Origin: a virus
DNA: 64,000 nucleotides
Reading direction: 5' to 3' (one strand)
IMG/VR virus record: IMGVR_UViG_3300044568_003873
Location: 23,978-87,977 of that record
How positions within the stretch are numbered: the stretch's first letter is position 1; each line of letters opens with the position of its first letter. Positions 1 to 9,482 of this stretch are shown here, in pieces. The notes below the pieces were generated by a model. It saw only the letters and a program-made list of their open reading frames with translations, was not told where the DNA came from and did not search any database. The position numbers and the translations under genes are program-made.

Positions 1-167
1 TATGGTATATCTTTTATTCTTCCATCCAAAATTTCATCTATGGTAAGATAATCTACTCTACAATCCATATTATCTTTTTGTTCTTGTGATATTGGTTCAC
101 CTGATGATTCACCTGGTTGTGGAACATTAAATTCTTCCTTTAATATTCTTTTAATTAATTGTCTCAT
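1..167 (-). CDS. Leader-bearing protein of unknown function (C-terminus off window)
   Basis: An open frame runs from an ATG at 165-167 off the left edge, giving about 55 residues. It begins MRQLIKRILKEEFNVPQPG, nearly the same leader as the three genes at 28.5-29.8 kb (MKDLIKKILKEE). The leader is a basic amphipathic helix ending in L-K-E, a match to the Ile/Leu-X-Glu rule of T4 prohead protease gp21. The visible body is hydrophilic and acidic (SSGEPISQEQK, then CRVDYLTIDEILDG) and I do not recognise it. A TAATATTTAT box lies 6 bases upstream of the start, and the nrdA terminator lies just beyond it, so this looks like its own transcription unit. Function unknown; packaging in the head is inferred from the leader only. 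Confidence 0.7.
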   Translation of the reverse strand, partial: MRQLIKRILKEEFNVPQPGESSGEPISQEQKDNMDCRVDYLTIDEILDGRIKDIP

Positions 168-172
168 GAAAA

Positions 173-182
173 ATAAATATTA
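173..182 (-). promoter_or_regulatory. TATTTAT-box promoter candidate
   Basis: Minus-strand TAATATTTAT ending 5 bases before the ATG of the leftmost gene. It is one of at least fourteen similar boxes in the window. Confidence 0.4.
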
Positions 183-192
183 TTAGAAATAA

Positions 193-219
193 AAAACTCC
201 AACACTTGGTTGGAGTTTT
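193..219 (-). terminator. Intrinsic terminator after nrdA
   Basis: Eleven-base perfect stem (193-203 pairing with 209-219, core CTCCAAC/GTTGGAG) with a five-base loop. Read on the minus strand it follows the nrdA stop at 225 and runs into TTTTTTATTTC. Confidence 0.8.
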
Positions 220-224
220 ATTTG

Positions 225-2690
225 TTATGCTGAACAAGTCAAACAGTCGGGATCATCTATTGAACATACTTTTGACATCATCTCGGTTGTGATTTCATCA
301 GGAATATTTACCTGTGTTACAGGAACCGATTGTATCAAATAATCTTCATTGATTTTTATTTCATTCATATCAACTCCGAGTCCTTTAAGTGCCGAAGCTT
401 TAGCTTTGGTTCTCAAATAATACATACCCGTCTTTAGTCCAAGTCCCCAACCGTAGAAATGTGCTGAAGAAAGTTTTGAGTGAGTAACATCTTTCATAAA
501 CATATTGAGAGATTGTGATTGATCAATGAAGATCGCTCTGTCTCTTGCCATATCAAGAAGATTTTTACCTTTCATCTCCCAAACTGTCTTGTAAGTTTCT
601 TTGATGTGGTCAGGAATTTCGTTGATATTTTGAATTGATCCTTCCTCAGCAAAAAGTTTAACTCGGATTTCATTGTTCCATAGACCGAGATCAACCAAGT
701 CCTCTACAAGATATTTGTTGATTACAACATATTCACCTGAAAGGGTATTTCTCTTATAGAGGTTGGAGGTGAAGGGTTCAAAACATTCGTTGTTTCCAAG
801 AATCTGTGCTGTAGATGCGGTTGGCATCGGTGCCAACAACAATGAGTTTCTCAATCCTTTTTCGATAATAGATGTCTTCAACTTATCCCAATCCCATCTT
901 CCTGATAGATCATCACCTTCATTGATATTCCACATATCAAATTGTAAAATACCTTTGGAAGCCGGTGATCCTTTGAATGATTCATATGATCCGTGTTGAA
1001 TTGCCAAGTCATTAGACGCCGACAACGCCGCATAATACATCGTTTCAAAGATTTCCTTGTTGAGGGTCTTCGCCTCATCCGATTCAAACGCATAACCCAA
1101 CATAGCGAATGTGTCAGCCAATCCTTGAACACCCAATCCAATAGGACGATGTTTCATATTGGATGTTTTGGTTTCAGGTGTTGGGTAATAGTTGATATCA
1201 ATCACCTGATTGAGGTTGATGGTCGCTTGGTAAGTAACATCAAACAACTTATCAAAGTCAAAGGTTCTGAATCTTTTATTACGACTCCTAACTTTACCAG
1301 TAGGAATTTCCACCATCTTGGGAAGAGCGATAGATGCCAAGTTACAAACCGCAGTTTCGTTCTTGTCCGTATATTCAAGAATTTCGGTACACAGGTTGGA
1401 AGACTTAATCGTTCCAAGATTTTTCTGATTCGTCTTTTTGTTCGCAGCATCCTTATAAAGCATATATGGAGTTCCTGTTTCAATCTGCGAATCAAGGATT
1501 TTTTCCCAAAGAAGTCTTGCTTTTACAGTTTTGAGTCCTTTACCCTCACTTTCATATTGTTCATAAAGACGGGTGAACTTAAGATCGTTCTCATCATCAT
1601 CATATGCGTCAATAAGACCTGGAACTTCATTAGGTGAAAACAATGTCCAATCACCATCTTCGTTAACCCTCTTCATAAAAAGGTCGGGTGTCCAAAGAGC
1701 AAGGAACAAATCACGAGCCCTGAGTTCTTCTTTACCGTGATTTTTTCTCAAATCAAGGAATTCAAAGATGTCAGCGTGCCACGGCTCCAAATAGATGGCA
1801 ATTGAACCTTTTCTTTTTCCACCCCCCTGATCAACATATCTTGCAGTTTCGTTAAAGACACGGAGCATCGGGATGATTCCGTTAGATGTTCCGTTGGTTC
1901 CCTTAATATATGAACCCTTTGAACGGATTTTATGGATGTTAATACCAATACCACCTGCAGATTGTGAAATAAGTGCACAATCAGAGAGGGTCTTGTAAAT
2001 ACCAGGTATTGAATCATCGTCAATATCCAAAAGGAAACAAGAAGAAAGTTGTGGACGGGTTGTACCAGCATTGAAAAGGGTGGGGGTGGCGTGGGTAAAG
2101 AGACCCTGTGACAACATATCGTATGTCTTTTGTACCATCTCCAAGTTATCACCCCAAATGCCAACAGCAACCCTCATATAAAGGTGTTGTGGTGTTTCTG
2201 CAACATTACCATCCACCTTCAAAAGATATGATTTTTCCAAGGTCTTGAAACCAAAGAAATCAAACTCAAAGTCACGATCGTGAACAATCATAGCGTTCAG
2301 ATCCTTACCGTGTTTTTTGATAACCTTATAGGTTTCATCGGAAATCATACCTGCCCTTTCACCTGTCTTGGGATTGATATAGTCGTATAGATTTTTAGCA
2401 ACCGTAGTGAACTCTTTAGGTACGTGTTTGTATAGTGAAGTAATAGCAATTCTTGAAGCCAAGAATGAATAGTCAGGGTGAATCGGAATCATTGATGCCG
2501 CCGTTTCAGCTGCCAACTTATCCAATTGATCCGTTGTTACTCCATCATAAATTCCCGCAATTACCTTCTTCGATACACTAATCGGATCAACATAATCTGT
2601 ATTCAGATCATAGGTTTGCTTTTTAATTCTGAGAACTACCTTATCAAATTTTACAGGTTCCCTTTCTCCGTTTCTTTTTGTTACATACAT
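225..2690 (-). CDS. nrdA: Ribonucleoside-diphosphate reductase alpha subunit, class I (NrdA)
   Basis: Large subunit of aerobic ribonucleotide reductase, which converts ribonucleoside diphosphates to deoxy forms for phage DNA synthesis. The 821-residue protein is full length. It opens with an N-terminal ATP-cone (about residues 1-90, [16 protein letters not shown]), then shows the active-site cysteine motifs SSCFLLD, NLCTEI and [11 protein letters not shown], the [19 protein letters not shown] signature, and a C-terminal redox pair (CLTC, last five residues). The wording resembles eukaryotic and Bacteroidota NrdA more than E. coli NrdA; that is a judgement by eye. nrdB lies 12 bases upstream, and a strong terminator follows the stop. 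The start has no Shine-Dalgarno; it is preceded by TAATTATTAAAACA. Confidence 0.98.
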   Translation of the reverse strand: MYVTKRNGEREPVKFDKVVLRIKKQTYDLNTDYVDPISVSKKVIAGIYDGVTTDQLDKLAAETAASMIPIHPDYSFLASRIAITSLYKHVPKEFTTVAKNLYDYINPKTGERAGMISDETYKVIKKHGKDLNAMIVHDRDFEFDFFGFKTLEKSYLLKVDGNVAETPQHLYMRVAVGIWGDNLEMVQKTYDMLSQGLFTHATPTLFNAGTTRPQLSSCFLLDIDDDSIPGIYKTLSDCALISQSAGGIGINIHKIRSKGSYIKGTNGTSNGIIPMLRVFNETARYVDQGGGKRKGSIAIYLEPWHADIFEFLDLRKNHGKEELRARDLFLALWTPDLFMKRVNEDGDWTLFSPNEVPGLIDAYDDDENDLKFTRLYEQYESEGKGLKTVKARLLWEKILDSQIETGTPYMLYKDAANKKTNQKNLGTIKSSNLCTEILEYTDKNETAVCNLASIALPKMVEIPTGKVRSRNKRFRTFDFDKLFDVTYQATINLNQVIDINYYPTPETKTSNMKHRPIGLGVQGLADTFAMLGYAFESDEAKTLNKEIFETMYYAALSASNDLAIQHGSYESFKGSPASKGILQFDMWNINEGDDLSGRWDWDKLKTSIIEKGLRNSLLLAPMPTASTAQILGNNECFEPFTSNLYKRNTLSGEYVVINKYLVEDLVDLGLWNNEIRVKLFAEEGSIQNINEIPDHIKETYKTVWEMKGKNLLDMARDRAIFIDQSQSLNMFMKDVTHSKLSSAHFYGWGLGLKTGMYYLRTKAKASALKGLGVDMNEIKINEDYLIQSVPVTQVNIPDEITTEMMSKVCSIDDPDCLTCSA

Positions 2691-2702
2691 TGTTTTAATA
2701 AT

Positions 2703-3662
2703 TTAGAAGTCTTCGTCTGTTGAGAATGATTTTCCTTCGTTCACACCCACCGCAGCTTTGGAATAGTCGGAAACTCTTTTCTCAAAGAAGTTGGTTTTAT
2801 TTTCCATTGCGATATTTTGCATGAAATCAAAAGGATTTTCAGAATTATAAACTTTTCCAACCCCAAGATCAACTAGCAAACGATCCGCAACATATTCAAG
2901 ATATTGTTTCATCAAGTCTTTGTTCATTCCGATCAAATCAACAGGAAGTGATTCGGTGATGAACTCTTTTTCAATTTCAAGTGCCGAACCGATGATTTCC
3001 ATAATCCGGTCTTTTGTCAATTTGTTTTCAATGTGGTTGTTGTAAAGGTGAACCGCAAAGTCACAATGTAACCCTTCATCTCGTGAGATAAGTTCGTTAC
3101 TGAATGAAAGACCCGGCATCAAACCTCTTTTCTTGAGCCAGAAAATTGAACAGAATGATCCTGAGAAGAAGATCCCTTCAACCGCCGCAAAGGCAATCAA
3201 TCGTTCAATAAATGACTCGGACCCGATCCACTTTAGAGCCCATTGTGCTTTCTTTTGAACCGCAGGAATGGTGTCAATTGCATTGAACAAATAGTTTTGT
3301 TCTTCTTTGTCTTTGATATAAGTGTCTATCAACAATGAATAGGTCTCAGAATGGATGTTTTCCATCATAATCTGAAATCCGTAGAAGAATTTTGCTTCCG
3401 TATATTGAACTTCACTTACAAAGTTCTCTGCGAGATTCTCGTTTACAATTCCATCCGAAGCCGCAAAGAATGCCAAAACATTTTTAACGAAATGTTTTTC
3501 TCCGTCATTGAGTCTTTCCCAATCAATAAGATCGGAAGAGAGGTCAATTTCTTCAGCAGTCCAGAATACGGATTCTGCTTTTTTATAGTAATCCCAAATA
3601 TCGTGGTGTTCAATTGGAAACAGCACAAATCTGTTCTTATTTTCTGTTAAGATTTTTTCCAT
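2703..3662 (-). CDS. nrdB: Ribonucleoside-diphosphate reductase beta subunit (NrdB)
   Basis: Small, di-iron radical subunit of class I ribonucleotide reductase, partner of the adjacent NrdA. The 319-residue ferritin-like protein keeps the iron ligands and radical site: Asp70 in [13 protein letters not shown]101-N-I-H104, and Tyr108 in SETYSLL. The second ligand helix is recognisable from [20 protein letters not shown] and [14 protein letters not shown]. The tail FSTDEDF is the usual C-terminal peptide that docks on NrdA. The wording is like eukaryotic RRM2 and Bacteroidota R2 proteins. It lies between the helicase gene (13 bases upstream) and nrdA in one minus-strand operon. No Shine-Dalgarno is seen before the ATG. 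Confidence 0.98.
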   Translation of the reverse strand: MEKILTENKNRFVLFPIEHHDIWDYYKKAESVFWTAEEIDLSSDLIDWERLNDGEKHFVKNVLAFFAASDGIVNENLAENFVSEVQYTEAKFFYGFQIMMENIHSETYSLLIDTYIKDKEEQNYLFNAIDTIPAVQKKAQWALKWIGSESFIERLIAFAAVEGIFFSGSFCSIFWLKKRGLMPGLSFSNELISRDEGLHCDFAVHLYNNHIENKLTKDRIMEIIGSALEIEKEFITESLPVDLIGMNKDLMKQYLEYVADRLLVDLGVGKVYNSENPFDFMQNIAMENKTNFFEKRVSDYSKAAVGVNEGKSFSTDEDF

Positions 3663-3675
3663 TTTTTTGTATAAA

Positions 3676-5061
3676 TTAAAGTGTTTGTTCTCGTTGTCTT
3701 CTTCTATCCATCAATTCTTTCTGACGCTGTTTTGCCGATTCTTCTTTCTTTTCTTCTAATCCCAAGAAAGTAACACTCTGCTCAGTGTCAATATCCAATA
3801 ACTCGTTATTGAATTTACAATTCTCAAATACAATACCATCCCTACCAATACGAGATTTGGTGATGGCGATCGTTGCGAGGTTCATCTCCTTTTGTTGAAG
3901 TGATTTCGCAATTGAAATAATCACGTGTCCGACTTGAGCCTTCTTAATTGATCCACCCATCTGATCTGTGGTTACAACATCAGAAGAGATTGACGATCTA
4001 TTACCTTGAGTTGCCGTCCAACCCGCAATATCCAACTCCGTACACATCGCTTCAAACTTTCTCATTACCGATCCTTCACTCTTCCAATCATCTGCTCCTG
4101 CCATACTTTTGTCAGGAAGAATACAATCAATATAATCCACAACCAAAAGGTCAATAGTCACGCCTTCAGATTTGATTTTACGAATGTAGTTCTTGATATG
4201 ACTCATGGTTAGAGTATCCGATGGTAGTTTTCTAAGCATCAACTTGTTGGGTTGTGATTCTCGGATTTCTCTAACTTTTTCCATCACATCGTCTTTGTGT
4301 GCAGGAAGTTCAGAGTTTGCAAGTCCTGTCCACAAGGTGAAGTGCTTTCTTTGGATAATCTTTTGGTTGTCTTCAAAGAAGATTTGAAGGACATTGAAAC
4401 CCATATTGAAAGCGTTGTTTGCTATTTTTGTGAGTATAGTTGTCTTACCCACCCCCGTCGGAGCGAGAATAACACCAATTTCACCCTTCGCCAATCCACC
4501 ACTCAGAAGATTGTCTAACCCATTAATCCCCATCGGGATTGGGTGTCTATAGTCTTCCGCCAAAACATCATCTAAATCACTGAACACATCTGCTGTGTCT
4601 TGTTCCATATTACCAACCTGTAACCCCTCTCTCACCATTTCTTCCAACGCATCATAATTCTCGAAATCACCTTTATCGATGATTTTCTGTGCTCTTTCAA
4701 GCACCTTCTTCATAACTTGTTGTTTACAAAACTTCAATGCTTTGTCTTGTACAAACTCGTGCCCCTCCTGTGGTGCGTTCTTGACATTTTCAAGTGTGTC
4801 AATGATTACCTTGCGGGCTTGTTCTTGAGAAATTTCAGAGATAGTTAGTTGTTCAAGTGTGGCAATGTTCGGAATAGATTCGTACTTTGCGTGGTATTCC
4901 TTTACCATTTGGACAATGATTGAGTAATACTTGTTGTCAAAGTACGTGGGTTCAATAACCTCCATAATAGACCCCGAAAACTTCTTATCAAAGATGATTT
5001 GATTGAGAAGTTGGAGCTGAAAGGTATTACCTAAATAACCGAAATTTTTCTGATTTGCCAT
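3676..5061 (-). CDS. 41: Replicative DNA helicase, DnaB/T4 gp41 family
   Basis: Hexameric 5'-3' helicase that unwinds DNA at the phage fork. Of 461 residues, about 1-150 form an N-terminal helical domain like DnaB/gp41. The RecA-like motor follows, with Walker [10 protein letters not shown] near residue 198, a Walker B-type LLVVDYID near 304, and the family segments [10 protein letters not shown] and [20 protein letters not shown]. It ends in a charged tail ([14 protein letters not shown]). No separate primase gene is visible in the window, and I see no primase motif in this protein. The gene is flanked by recombination genes upstream and nrdB downstream. A TATATTTATA box sits 23 bases before the ATG. 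Confidence 0.95.
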   Translation of the reverse strand: MANQKNFGYLGNTFQLQLLNQIIFDKKFSGSIMEVIEPTYFDNKYYSIIVQMVKEYHAKYESIPNIATLEQLTISEISQEQARKVIIDTLENVKNAPQEGHEFVQDKALKFCKQQVMKKVLERAQKIIDKGDFENYDALEEMVREGLQVGNMEQDTADVFSDLDDVLAEDYRHPIPMGINGLDNLLSGGLAKGEIGVILAPTGVGKTTILTKIANNAFNMGFNVLQIFFEDNQKIIQRKHFTLWTGLANSELPAHKDDVMEKVREIRESQPNKLMLRKLPSDTLTMSHIKNYIRKIKSEGVTIDLLVVDYIDCILPDKSMAGADDWKSEGSVMRKFEAMCTELDIAGWTATQGNRSSISSDVVTTDQMGGSIKKAQVGHVIISIAKSLQQKEMNLATIAITKSRIGRDGIVFENCKFNNELLDIDTEQSVTFLGLEEKKEESAKQRQKELMDRRRQREQTL

Positions 5062-5083
5062 GAATGAAACTACCTGATTTTTC

Positions 5084-5093
5084 TATAAATATA
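5084..5093 (-). promoter_or_regulatory. TATTTAT-box promoter candidate for the helicase gene
   Basis: Minus-strand TATATTTATA, between the stop of the preceding gene (5095) and the helicase ATG at 5061. It could give the helicase-nrdB-nrdA segment its own start. Confidence 0.4.
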
Positions 5094-5094
5094 G

Positions 5095-5544
5095 TTAAAC
5101 GAGTTCTAAATCTAGGTAAGAGTAAGTTAAATTTTCGTCGGAAAAAATGTCAGTTAGGTTACGCAAAACACCTTTCAGAAGTGGTCGTATATCAACGGTA
5201 TAACGAACTTTTGGGGGGTAAACTTTCGCATCGAACTGAAGGTGACAAATTGTCCGATTTCCATCCTTAATATAAATGTTAAAATTCTCGGGTCCATCGG
5301 TGTTTGATGTTTCCATAATGGACTCATCGGTGGTGATCTGAAAATAATTATCGGTCATATACACAAGGGTCTTACGCTTGAGATCATTTTGAATAATGTT
5401 CTTGATATTATTCAACTCGTGATAGAGATTCAAAGATCGTCCTGCGTTTTCTTGATAATCCCGTACATTAAAGAATCGTTGTACCACAAAGTTGTCGTTG
5501 AGGGTAATCAACAATTCCATTTTTTTCAATTCCTGTTCTTTCAT
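5095..5544 (-). CDS. Conserved-looking small protein of the replication operon, function unknown
   Basis: The 149-residue protein is not one I can name. It starts MKEQELKKMELLITLNDNF, so the second Met (residue 9) is a possible alternative start. It has mixed alpha/beta character: a first strand with FVVQRFFNVRDY, a central stretch with LVYMTDNYFQITTDE, and a C-terminal acidic end (SYLDLELV). The position, overlapping the start of the gene by 4 bases with the exonuclease upstream (ATGA) and directly before the helicase, suggests a replication or recombination accessory role. No catalytic motif or cysteine cluster is visible. A helicase loader or transcription-coupling factor are only possibilities from position. 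Confidence 0.8.
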   Translation of the reverse strand: MKEQELKKMELLITLNDNFVVQRFFNVRDYQENAGRSLNLYHELNNIKNIIQNDLKRKTLVYMTDNYFQITTDESIMETSNTDGPENFNIYIKDGNRTICHLQFDAKVYPPKVRYTVDIRPLLKGVLRNLTDIFSDENLTYSYLDLELV

Positions 5545-6545
5545 TTTTTTTGTTTTTTAAAGGTTTGTTTTTCTTTTCTTGTTAACTTCATAAAAGGGGT
5601 GATAAAATCAACCCACGCATTGTCCCCTCTCGGTAAAAAATTGTACAGACCATCTTCTCTCATAAGTTTCATCGCCTGTTTGTATGATCTACCATCGGGG
5701 TCTAAACTCTCATTGATTAGACTTAATATTTCATTTTTTGCTTCTTGTGTTAAAAGTGGGTTTCGTAGATCAATTAACTTTCTGTTGACTTCATAAAGTT
5801 CTTTTTCAAATATACCATCTTTTGTTTTACCAGTCAAAAGGTTTTGTAACGTTTTGTTGTTTTTGTTTTCTTCAAAAAGTTTCTCAGCCAAACCCAATAC
5901 TTCCTCTACTTCCATCTTTTTTGTTAATAGGTCGGGGAATAACTTAACCAAAGTCCTTTCTCCAAGAAAATAAACTCCATTTATATTATCCGACTTATCA
6001 CCACAAAAAATCTTGAAGACTGCCATATTTTCTGATGGAACATACAGATCTTTTACTATCTGAATCTTCTCACCATACTTTATTAGTCCCTTAAACGGAT
6101 TATAGATCCACACATTTTCTTTCATGAGTTGTGTTAGATCTTTATCCCCCGAATAAATAGTTACTTGTTCGTTGTCAGAATTTTGAGTATAAAATGCAAT
6201 TAGATCATCAGACTCACATTCTGCTTGTTCTACTTGTCTTACAAAGAATTCTTCCAAATAAAGTTGGATACGGTTCTTTTGTTCGTAAAAGGATTCTGTG
6301 TCAAAATCATCGGATTTGATTCTATTTGCTTTGTATTCTGCAAGAATCTTTCTTCTTTCCAAAGAGTTATACTCACCATCCCAAAATACAAGAATTTTGT
6401 CGTAGTTATATTCCGTAAGTTGTTTTCTAAGTGTATTCAAAAAATGGAAAATACCTCCTACTTTCTTATCTTGAGAGTATAAGTTCTTAGCTCCGTGAAA
6501 TCCGATTTTCAGGAGGTTATTTCCATCAACTAATAAAGTTCTCAC
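5541..6545 (-). CDS. rnh: 5'-3' exonuclease / RNase H, T4 Rnh type (FEN family)
   Basis: Flap-endonuclease-family enzyme that removes RNA primers and 5' flaps during lagging-strand maturation. The 334-residue protein has the metal-binding acidic residues in order: Asp7 (LLVDGNN), Asp56 (VFWDGE), ECESDD around 110-114, YSGDKDL with Asp134/Asp136, and GDKSDN with Asp183/Asp186, followed by the helix-hairpin-helix region (NGVYFLGERTLVKLFP). Length is close to T4 Rnh (about 305). It overlaps uvsX by 4 bases and the next gene by 4 bases, so it is translationally coupled in the replication operon. The long lysine-rich tail (RKEKQTFKKQKK) may help bind DNA. Confidence 0.93.
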   Translation of the reverse strand: MRTLLVDGNNLLKIGFHGAKNLYSQDKKVGGIFHFLNTLRKQLTEYNYDKILVFWDGEYNSLERRKILAEYKANRIKSDDFDTESFYEQKNRIQLYLEEFFVRQVEQAECESDDLIAFYTQNSDNEQVTIYSGDKDLTQLMKENVWIYNPFKGLIKYGEKIQIVKDLYVPSENMAVFKIFCGDKSDNINGVYFLGERTLVKLFPDLLTKKMEVEEVLGLAEKLFEENKNNKTLQNLLTGKTKDGIFEKELYEVNRKLIDLRNPLLTQEAKNEILSLINESLDPDGRSYKQAMKLMREDGLYNFLPRGDNAWVDFITPFMKLTRKEKQTFKKQKK

Positions 6546-7558
6546 AACAAATCACTTAAAGATTCAACATCTTCTTCTAATTTGTATTCTCCACCTGACC
6601 CCAAGATTTCTTTCCAATAGTCAGCATGTTCTTTTTTGTAGGTTTCAATAGAGGTCTTTTCCTCTGACGCATCTTTACCATGCAAAAACCCGTGAGGTGT
6701 GACCAAAATTTTACCATCTTCATACCCCAACCCATTGATGTGATTTTTCATCACAGAAATTTTGGTTCGTGTTGCGAACTTTACCTTACGTCCGTCTTTA
6801 GTAGCACTGATCTTAGTTGTTCCCGCATTTTTCTGATTTCCAAATAAGAAAACGATGGATGAATTCAACCAAATCGCCTCACCCCCTTTCGCCTTAATCT
6901 TCGGTTGACCAAAAGGATTATCAGGAAGTTCAACCCAAGGCTGATTGACGATTACCAAAGTGTTGGTGTATTTACTATCTGACCTACGGCTTCCCGAAAT
7001 TCGTTGGTTGATACCCATCCCAATCTTGTCAGCAAGAACCGATGCGTTGTGTTGTTTTCCTCCTTTACCATCGAACGTCATTTTACAGGGAACAGAACCA
7101 ACCGAGTCCCAAAGGAACAAAAGATCGTAGTCAATATCACCTTTATCTTGTGCGTCCAATACCTCATTGATATAATCGGTGATTTGTTCAATGTAATCAA
7201 AGTCGTTTTTGAAAAGGAAGAATCCATCCCAATCCAATTCACCCGTTTCTTCATCAACAACTTCTTCACATTGGAATCCCATAATTTTAGCGTGATCAAA
7301 ACTCCATTTTTGTTCTGTAATAATAAAAACAGGTAGGATATTTTTTTGTTGTGCACTAACTGCCGATTTTACAAGTGCAGTTGTCTTACCCGTATCGGAG
7401 TGACCCAAGAACATATTAAGGTGACCAAGTGCCGGTCCTGGCATACCTGTAGCGTCCAAAAATTCTTGACCCAAGTCAAGGTATTTTTGTGGTTTATATT
7501 TTGCCGAAGTCGAAAACTTCTTCTTTACCGAAGTAAAATCTTTTTTCTTGATTGCCAT
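6542..7558 (-). CDS. uvsX: RecA-like recombinase UvsX
   Basis: Strand-exchange ATPase for recombination-dependent replication and repair; it displaces gp32 and forms filaments on single-stranded DNA. The 338-residue protein has Walker A GHSDTGKT (52-59), a Walker B-type LLFLWDSVGS, and the RecA/UvsX segments RISGSRRSDSKYTNTLVIVNQPW and KAKGGEAIWLNSSIVFLFG, quoted in parts here. The acidic C-terminus (EEDVESLSDLL) is typical. It directly follows gp32, as its functional partner, with an intrinsic terminator between them, so some readthrough or a separate start is needed. The start is preceded by AACTTATAAAAATT, with no Shine-Dalgarno. Confidence 0.95.
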   Translation of the reverse strand: MAIKKKDFTSVKKKFSTSAKYKPQKYLDLGQEFLDATGMPGPALGHLNMFLGHSDTGKTTALVKSAVSAQQKNILPVFIITEQKWSFDHAKIMGFQCEEVVDEETGELDWDGFFLFKNDFDYIEQITDYINEVLDAQDKGDIDYDLLFLWDSVGSVPCKMTFDGKGGKQHNASVLADKIGMGINQRISGSRRSDSKYTNTLVIVNQPWVELPDNPFGQPKIKAKGGEAIWLNSSIVFLFGNQKNAGTTKISATKDGRKVKFATRTKISVMKNHINGLGYEDGKILVTPHGFLHGKDASEEKTSIETYKKEHADYWKEILGSGGEYKLEEDVESLSDLL

Positions 7559-7572
7559 AATTTTTATAAGTT

Positions 7573-7596
7573 AAAAAAGGGGAGGAAAACCTCCCC
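7573..7596 (-). terminator. Intrinsic terminator after gp32
   Basis: GGGGAGG-TTTT-CCTCCCC on the minus strand (7579-7596) followed by six T residues (7573-7578). It lies 7 bases after the gp32 stop, so gp32 can be made as a short abundant message. Confidence 0.88.
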
Positions 7597-7603
7597 GTGA
7601 TTT

Positions 7604-8455
7604 TTAGAATGGAAGTTCCGCCGAGGGAAGTTCGTTGTGTTGTGGATCAAGGTCACTTTCTTCATCTGTGGTTCCTCCACCACCGAACTCAGATGTTCCT
7701 TCTTCACCATACACATATTTGCCCGTTGCGTTGTCCCAACGTGGGGTCTCTCCACGAGAGATTGCCTCAAGATATTCATAAGGCTTCTTCGAGTACACAT
7801 CCTCCCAAGTCAATTCGTCAGCAAGCCACTCTTCTTGTTGTTTCTTGTCTGTAGCCAAAGGAGATGGGTCGTCGTGCATTATGGATTGAATTGTGGTATA
7901 TTCTTTTCCATTTGGGGATTTAGACTTTGTGAGGGTGATGATGAGGTCTCGTCCTTTGGTTGGGTCGGTGACATCACCTTTTTCACGCCAAATCGGAATG
8001 ATCTTATCCAACACACCTTCGTTCTTATAGTTGTGTTTGAAACGCCAGAATTTTACACCATCCTCTTCAGCATCACGGTCAATTACCTTTACAATGTAGA
8101 ATTTACGAGACCGATATTGACTTGCAAGTTCTTTGTCTTGAGCTTTACCCGTAGACATAAGTTCGTCATATAGGTCATTCAACGGTGAAGGTTCGTTGTC
8201 ATTCTTTCCTGGATCATAGAGCTTAAGCCATTGTTTGTTAACCTGTACTTCGTGGAACCAAACTTCCTTAAATGGTGAAGAATTGTCGGGAGTTGGTAGA
8301 ATACGAATTCGCTTCCGTCCTGAAGTTTCTCCTTGCAAAAGGATAGTTGTGAAATACTTCTTCAATCGATCTTCACGATCCATTGAGTTACCATTACCGG
8401 TTGGTTTGGTGTTTTTTTCGTACTGAGCCAGTACCGCGTCTAAAGATGTTGCCAT
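7604..8455 (-). CDS. 32: Single-stranded DNA-binding protein, T4 gp32 family
   Basis: Coats single-stranded DNA at forks and in recombination. The 283-residue protein (T4 gp32 is about 301) has a basic N-terminal region with REDRLKKYF, an OB-fold core with KRIRILP, VWFHEVQV and KFWRFKHNYK segments, and an acidic flexible C-terminus with Gly/Thr-rich linker ending PSAELPF, which in T4 recruits partners. Unusually for a gp32 relative it contains no cysteine at all, so the T4-type zinc site (His-Cys-Cys-Cys) is absent. It is the first gene of the replication block. A sigma70-like promoter precedes it and a terminator follows it. Confidence 0.92.
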   Translation of the reverse strand: MATSLDAVLAQYEKNTKPTGNGNSMDREDRLKKYFTTILLQGETSGRKRIRILPTPDNSSPFKEVWFHEVQVNKQWLKLYDPGKNDNEPSPLNDLYDELMSTGKAQDKELASQYRSRKFYIVKVIDRDAEEDGVKFWRFKHNYKNEGVLDKIIPIWREKGDVTDPTKGRDLIITLTKSKSPNGKEYTTIQSIMHDDPSPLATDKKQQEEWLADELTWEDVYSKKPYEYLEAISRGETPRWDNATGKYVYGEEGTSEFGGGGTTDEESDLDPQHNELPSAELPF

Positions 8456-8481
8456 AATGTGTTAATTAAAAGGTTTGATAA

Positions 8482-8510
8482 AAATTAGATTTAAAGTTTC
8501 GTATTGTCAA
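8482..8510 (-). promoter_or_regulatory. Promoter candidate for gp32 (TTGACA, 17 bases, TAATTT)
   Basis: Minus strand TTGACA (8505-8510), a 17-base spacer and TAATTT (8482-8487), placed between an upstream terminator and the gp32 start at 8455. The TAATTTTT stretch also partly fits the Bacteroidota -7 pattern TAnnTTTG. It looks like a host-type early or middle promoter. Confidence 0.5.
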
Positions 8511-8548
8511 ATAAAAAAAGGGGTCTTGGATTTTACCGCTGACCCCTT
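8511..8548 (-). terminator. Intrinsic terminator of the tail block
   Basis: AAGGGGTC (8518-8525) pairs with GACCCCTT (8541-8548); minus-strand reading continues into a run of T residues. It lies 27 bases after the stop of the 8575-9237 gene and insulates the gp32 promoter. Confidence 0.82.
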
Positions 8549-8574
8549 AATAATAATTATAAAATTGTTTTAAA

Positions 8575-9237
8575 TCAATATCTGTTCAAAGGTAAACTCT
8601 CGTCATATACATTAAATGATTTCTTAATTGTACTAGCATCGTATCCTGTTACTTCGTCATCTGTTAAAACATATTCGTTTTTACCTGAAGCCTCCATCTC
8701 ATCCTGTTTTACGTCAAAAAAGTCGGTAAGTTTTTGACTATAGGGATAAGAGTCCAAGGATCTTAATTCTAATTTCTCTTCAGGAGTTTTTTGTCTGTAT
8801 TTTTCAAACTTAACTTCCAAACTATCTACCTTTTGTAAAATTTTGTCCATTTCAGATAGTTTATCCTGTAAGTCATTCAATTGTGAAAGAATCTGATCTG
8901 TCATTTCAGTTTGCTTTGACAAAATATCATCTTGTTTTGTAACCAAATCGGTAATATCTAATTCTTCAGTACCACCATCTGTTGTTTCTGTAGTGTCGGT
9001 GACATCGGTAGTTTCAGTATCACCCACTTTCTCAACATCAGGATCTGTTGCCGTATCAATTGGGGTTGGTTCTGTACCCGTATCTGCCGCCGGTAATGTC
9101 TCAGCACCCGCATCTGCTGCTGGTAATTCCTCAGCACCCACATCAGGCACCTCACCAGCCAATTCTTGTTCTACAATATATTTGTTGATTTGACGATATC
9201 TTTTGATTTCTTCTAAAATTCTTTTTTCCGCTGACAT
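8575..9237 (-). CDS. Acidic coiled-coil virion-type protein, function unknown
   Basis: The 220-residue protein has three parts. A basic helical N-terminus (MSAEKRILEEIKRYRQINKY) contains two Ile-X-Glu sites (after residues 9 and 23). Then comes a low-complexity acidic Ala/Thr/Asp-rich linker (about 28-95) with imperfect repeats such as ELPAADAGAETLPAADTGTE. A long coiled-coil follows (about 100-145, ILSQLNDLQDKLSEMDKILQ) with a polar C-terminal domain. It is the last gene of the tail block, 3 bases after the 74-residue gene. The leader is weaker than the MKDLIKKILKEE type. A head-core or internal virion protein is possible, but a tail accessory protein fits the position equally well. Confidence 0.75.
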   Translation of the reverse strand: MSAEKRILEEIKRYRQINKYIVEQELAGEVPDVGAEELPAADAGAETLPAADTGTEPTPIDTATDPDVEKVGDTETTDVTDTTETTDGGTEELDITDLVTKQDDILSKQTEMTDQILSQLNDLQDKLSEMDKILQKVDSLEVKFEKYRQKTPEEKLELRSLDSYPYSQKLTDFFDVKQDEMEASGKNEYVLTDDEVTGYDASTIKKSFNVYDESLPLNRY

Positions 9238-9240
9238 TTT

Positions 9241-9465
9241 TTAATCGTTTAAAAGTTGCTTTATACCTCCACTTGTTCTTACTTGAACATTACGGTTGGT
9301 AATTCTGTTATTGTCCACTCTTTCAATAAGTCCATCACTTGTTGAAATAATGTAACACTCGTTTGTGTCCAAATCACAAACTTCTTTTTGGTTGGGCCCG
9401 ATAGACCTCTCCGTAATTCTTGTGTTCTTCCCCAAGAATCTATCTAATGTTTCTTTAGTGGTCAT
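9241..9465 (-). CDS. Small protein of the baseplate block, function unknown
   Basis: A 74-residue hydrophilic protein starting MTTKETLDRFLGKN. Two cysteines sit in EVCDLDTNECYII, followed by a short beta-rich stretch (DGLIERVDNNRITNRNVQVR). No family is recognised. It lies 16 bases after the giant baseplate gene and 3 bases before the next gene. An ATATTTATA box lies 8 bases before its ATG, so it may also be transcribed separately. Confidence 0.65.
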   Translation of the reverse strand: MTTKETLDRFLGKNTRITERSIGPNQKEVCDLDTNECYIISTSDGLIERVDNNRITNRNVQVRTSGGIKQLLND

Positions 9466-9473
9466 TTTTTATT

Positions 9474-9482
9474 TATAAATAT
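9474..9482 (-). promoter_or_regulatory. TATTTAT-box promoter candidate
   Basis: Minus-strand ATATTTATA immediately upstream of the 74-residue gene. The sequence here is partly palindromic and also contains TATAAATA in the coding orientation, the only such case I found, so a T4-type late promoter is an alternative. Confidence 0.35.

Noticed and set aside
993-1637. Plus-strand frame of 214 residues within nrdA
   Set aside because: Antisense to a complete, motif-bearing nrdA, with no start signal and no recognisable fold.
8575-9237. Calling this the head scaffold
   Set aside because: Coiled coil and acidic linker fit, but it lies in the baseplate block and no head genes are nearby.
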